This document shows positions 6,136-7,573 of a stretch of 7,573 nt of DNA, in pieces. The DNA comes from Nitrospirota bacterium (GTDB lineage Bacteria; Nitrospirota; Thermodesulfovibrionia; Thermodesulfovibrionales; JdFR-88), in assembly GCA_021790695.1 (NCBI GenBank), contig JAJYGJ010000131.1, positions 1 through 7,573 of the forward strand. Direction: 5' to 3'. Numbering within the stretch: position 1 is the first letter of the stretch; every line of letters begins with the position of its first letter. The position numbers and the translations under genes were made by a program. The notes beneath the pieces were generated by a model. That model searched no databases and was not told the DNA's origin. It worked only from the letters and a program-made list of their open reading frames with translations.

Positions 6136-7401
6136 TTATTTGAATGTGCCCCCGCATCGGTCTTCCAAGGTGACCGTGAGGATCTTCCTCGCGATGTCGG
6201 GGTAGCTTGCGACAAAGCGAAGCTCGTCGTCGGTCAGGGGTTTCTGCGTGTGGAGATTGGCGTACTGGACCAGCCCCAGGGTCTGCCTGGCCTCGGCATC
6301 GTCCTTGAAACTTATGCCAAGCTTGTCGTAAACGTGCCTGAAACCCTTGACGCCGCCATAGGCGCCGGTCGTTATCACGCGCCCGGTCTCCGTCATCATC
6401 GGTTCGCCCCTGCCCACGTCCTCGGGGTCGTAAAGCTCGTAGTTTCTCCTGTCCTTGAGGGCGCCGTCGGCATGGATGCCGGATTCATGGGCGAAGGCGT
6501 TTGCCCCCACGCCGGGCTGGTTTATGGGTATCGGCAGGCCGAAGGCGTAAGAGGCGTAACCCGCTATCTTCCATGCCCTTTTGAGGTTGATATGCTCGTC
6601 AAGGTGCTCTCTTTCCTTCAGCGCCCGCGAGTATTTGAGCGCCAGCACCGTCGAGACCAGGTCGCAGTTGCCGCAGCGCTCGCCGTAGCCGTTTATGGTG
6701 GTGTTTATATAGGAATCGACACCGCCCTCCACGGCCCCCTGCGCTCCGGCGACGGAGACGGCCTCGGCCATGCCAAGGTCGTTGTGGCAGTGCATCTCTA
6801 TGTCCATCTTGCCCGCGAGGGCAAGGGTCTTTATCCGTTCGTAGCTTGTAATGGGGTCATCGACTCCCAGGGTGTCGCAGTAGCGGAACCTGTCCGCGCC
6901 GGCTTCTTTGCCCGCATGGATGAACTCTATCAGCTTCTGGATGTCGGTCCTGGAGCCGTCCTCGGCGTTTACTCCGACCGTCTCGGCCCCCAGCGCCCTG
7001 GCCGCCCGCACCGAATCCTGGATGGACTTCAGTATGTCGCTCCACTTCCTCCTGCCCTGGAACTTGCCCTGTATCATGATCTCGGAGGTCGAGGTCGAGA
7101 CGTTTATGTGTTTTAAATCGGGGCAGTTTTTAAAGCTGAGCTCCACATCCTCGGGGAGCGCCCGGCACCAGCCCTCCAGGTGGATCCTCTTTATCACGCC
7201 GAGCCTTGCAAGCTCCAGGTTGGCGTTGATGTAAGACACCTCGTGATTGAGCGTCGGGAAGCCGATCTCGCTCTGGAAGACGCCCATTTCGTCCAGGTAG
7301 ATGTTAATCATCGTCTTTGAAAGCTTGGGAAGAAGTATCCTCGACGTCTGGACCCCGTCACGGTTGGTGACGTCCACCAGATAGACCTTGCGCTCACCCA
7401 T
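6136..7401 (-). CDS. Homocitrate/isopropylmalate-synthase-family acyltransferase, probable Re-citrate synthase
   Basis: This HMGL-like TIM-barrel enzyme condenses acetyl-CoA with a 2-oxo acid. From the ATG at 7401 it has 421 residues. Family motifs are NRDGVQ (13-18; Arg14 and metal ligand Asp15), EMHCHNDLG (202-210; metal ligands His204 and His206), INGYGERCGN (236-245) and FAHESGIHADGALKDRRNYE (303-322), as in homocitrate synthases. The C-terminus ends soon after the two small linker subdomains, so the roughly 120-residue LeuA leucine-sensing domain is absent; a feedback-controlled isopropylmalate synthase is unlikely. Being in an operon with an isocitrate-type dehydrogenase favours citrate formation from oxaloacetate (Re-citrate synthase, known in Clostridium kluyveri and some sulfate reducers). 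Homocitrate or citramalate synthase remain possible. An upstream in-frame ATG at 7455 is rejected because it lies ahead of the predicted transcription start. The fold and family are sure; the substrate is inferred. Confidence 0.93.
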   Translation of the reverse strand: MGERKVYLVDVTNRDGVQTSRILLPKLSKTMINIYLDEMGVFQSEIGFPTLNHEVSYINANLELARLGVIKRIHLEGWCRALPEDVELSFKNCPDLKHINVSTSTSEIMIQGKFQGRRKWSDILKSIQDSVRAARALGAETVGVNAEDGSRTDIQKLIEFIHAGKEAGADRFRYCDTLGVDDPITSYERIKTLALAGKMDIEMHCHNDLGMAEAVSVAGAQGAVEGGVDSYINTTINGYGERCGNCDLVSTVLALKYSRALKEREHLDEHINLKRAWKIAGYASYAFGLPIPINQPGVGANAFAHESGIHADGALKDRRNYELYDPEDVGRGEPMMTETGRVITTGAYGGVKGFRHVYDKLGISFKDDAEARQTLGLVQYANLHTQKPLTDDELRFVASYPDIARKILTVTLEDRCGGTFK

Positions 7402-7411
7402 TTTCCCTGAT

Positions 7412-7416
7412 CTCCT
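7412..7416 (-). promoter_or_regulatory. Ribosome binding site for the synthase start at 7401
   Basis: On the minus strand AGGAG lies 10 bases before the ATG at 7401. No comparable sequence precedes the alternative ATG at 7455, so the shorter protein is preferred. Confidence 0.7.
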
Positions 7417-7434
7417 GGAAATGCATTGAGCTTT

Positions 7435-7465
7435 ATTATACACGGAAGGGCGCATCTCTTTTCAA
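7435..7465 (-). promoter_or_regulatory. Candidate sigma70-like promoter of the synthase-dehydrogenase-CorC operon
   Basis: The minus strand carries a consensus TATAAT (7440 to 7435) and TTGAAA (7465 to 7460), separated by 19 bases, slightly longer than ideal. Transcription would begin near 7428 and leave a leader of about 27 bases containing AGGAG before ATG 7401. The downstream genes are spaced by 21 bases each and show no promoter of their own, so this probably serves all three. Confidence 0.5.
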
Positions 7466-7573
7466 TACGCCCCTAATTTCGGTAGTGGTACAGTCCGGTT
7501 AATCCACGGGCAGATATTATTCCGGGGGCGTTTGTATCCGCCCGCCCCTTTCATTCCGGTCGCCCCTGCCCCA
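7463..7573. repeat. Intergenic region with repeated CGCCCCT / GGGGCG elements
   Basis: CGCCCCT occurs at 7468-7474, 7543-7549 and 7561-7567. GGGGCG at 7525-7530 can pair with CGCCCC at 7543-7548 around a 12-base loop, or a shorter GGGCG/CGCCC pairing can form. Short open frames on the minus strand stop within the region and none looks like protein. The layout resembles remnants of short dispersed inverted repeats common in intergenic DNA of some GC-rich bacteria. The window ends inside it. Confidence 0.4.

Noticed and set aside
6250..7116. 288-codon plus-strand open frame opposite the synthase
   Set aside because: Antisense shadow of a gene with clear catalytic motifs; no ribosome binding site or recognisable domain.
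7402..7455. Eighteen-residue N-terminal extension of the synthase from ATG 7455
   Set aside because: The -10 box and predicted transcription start lie downstream of that ATG, and the family begins near the strand before NRDG.
7466..7573. Possible end of a minus-strand gene entering from beyond the window
   Set aside because: All three minus-strand frames stop within the stretch at different points, and the translations are short and look like translated repeats; no support for coding.

Overview
This 7.6 kb stretch reads as ordinary chromosome from a GC-rich bacterium. Arginine AGG and isoleucine ATA codons are frequent despite the high GC. Together with a likely Re-type citrate synthase beside an isocitrate dehydrogenase, this would fit an anaerobic lineage such as Nitrospirota (Thermodesulfovibrionia) or the former Deltaproteobacteria. 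That placement is an inference and is weak. I see no integrase, transposase, CRISPR array, tRNA or rRNA.

Plus strand, 1-2187: the 3' part of ispG (isoprenoid precursor synthesis) overlaps the TTG start of panC (pantothenate synthesis) by 13 bases. After 50 bases comes a small protein with a thioredoxin-like look but no CXXC pair. These three probably share a transcript. A perfect GC-only palindrome and a 10-base direct repeat follow the third gene. Plus strand, 2342-3744: a DUF2127-type four-helix membrane protein, then a secreted L,D-transpeptidase with a degenerate LysM-like segment. The transpeptidase has its own plausible promoter.

Minus strand, 7401 down to 3763: three genes in one reading frame with two gaps of exactly 21 bases, very probably an operon. 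They encode a homocitrate/isopropylmalate-synthase-family enzyme lacking the LeuA regulatory domain, an isocitrate dehydrogenase, and a CorC/HlyC-type membrane protein (DUF21, two CBS domains, CorC_HlyC domain). The dehydrogenase has isocitrate-type substrate residues, not homoisocitrate or isopropylmalate ones. This argues that the upstream acyltransferase makes citrate (Re-citrate synthase), so the pair would cover two of the three steps from oxaloacetate to 2-oxoglutarate; aconitase is not in the window. A sigma70-like promoter lies just upstream of the first gene and supports its shorter start. The plus and minus transcription units converge at about 3745-3762, where a hairpin sits.

The last 110 bases hold no convincing gene. 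They carry three copies of CGCCCCT with matching GGGGCG sequence, which resembles remnants of a small dispersed inverted-repeat family. I found no clearly undescribed system; the best leads are the citrate synthase/isocitrate dehydrogenase operon, the cysteine-pair-less thioredoxin-like protein and the end repeats.
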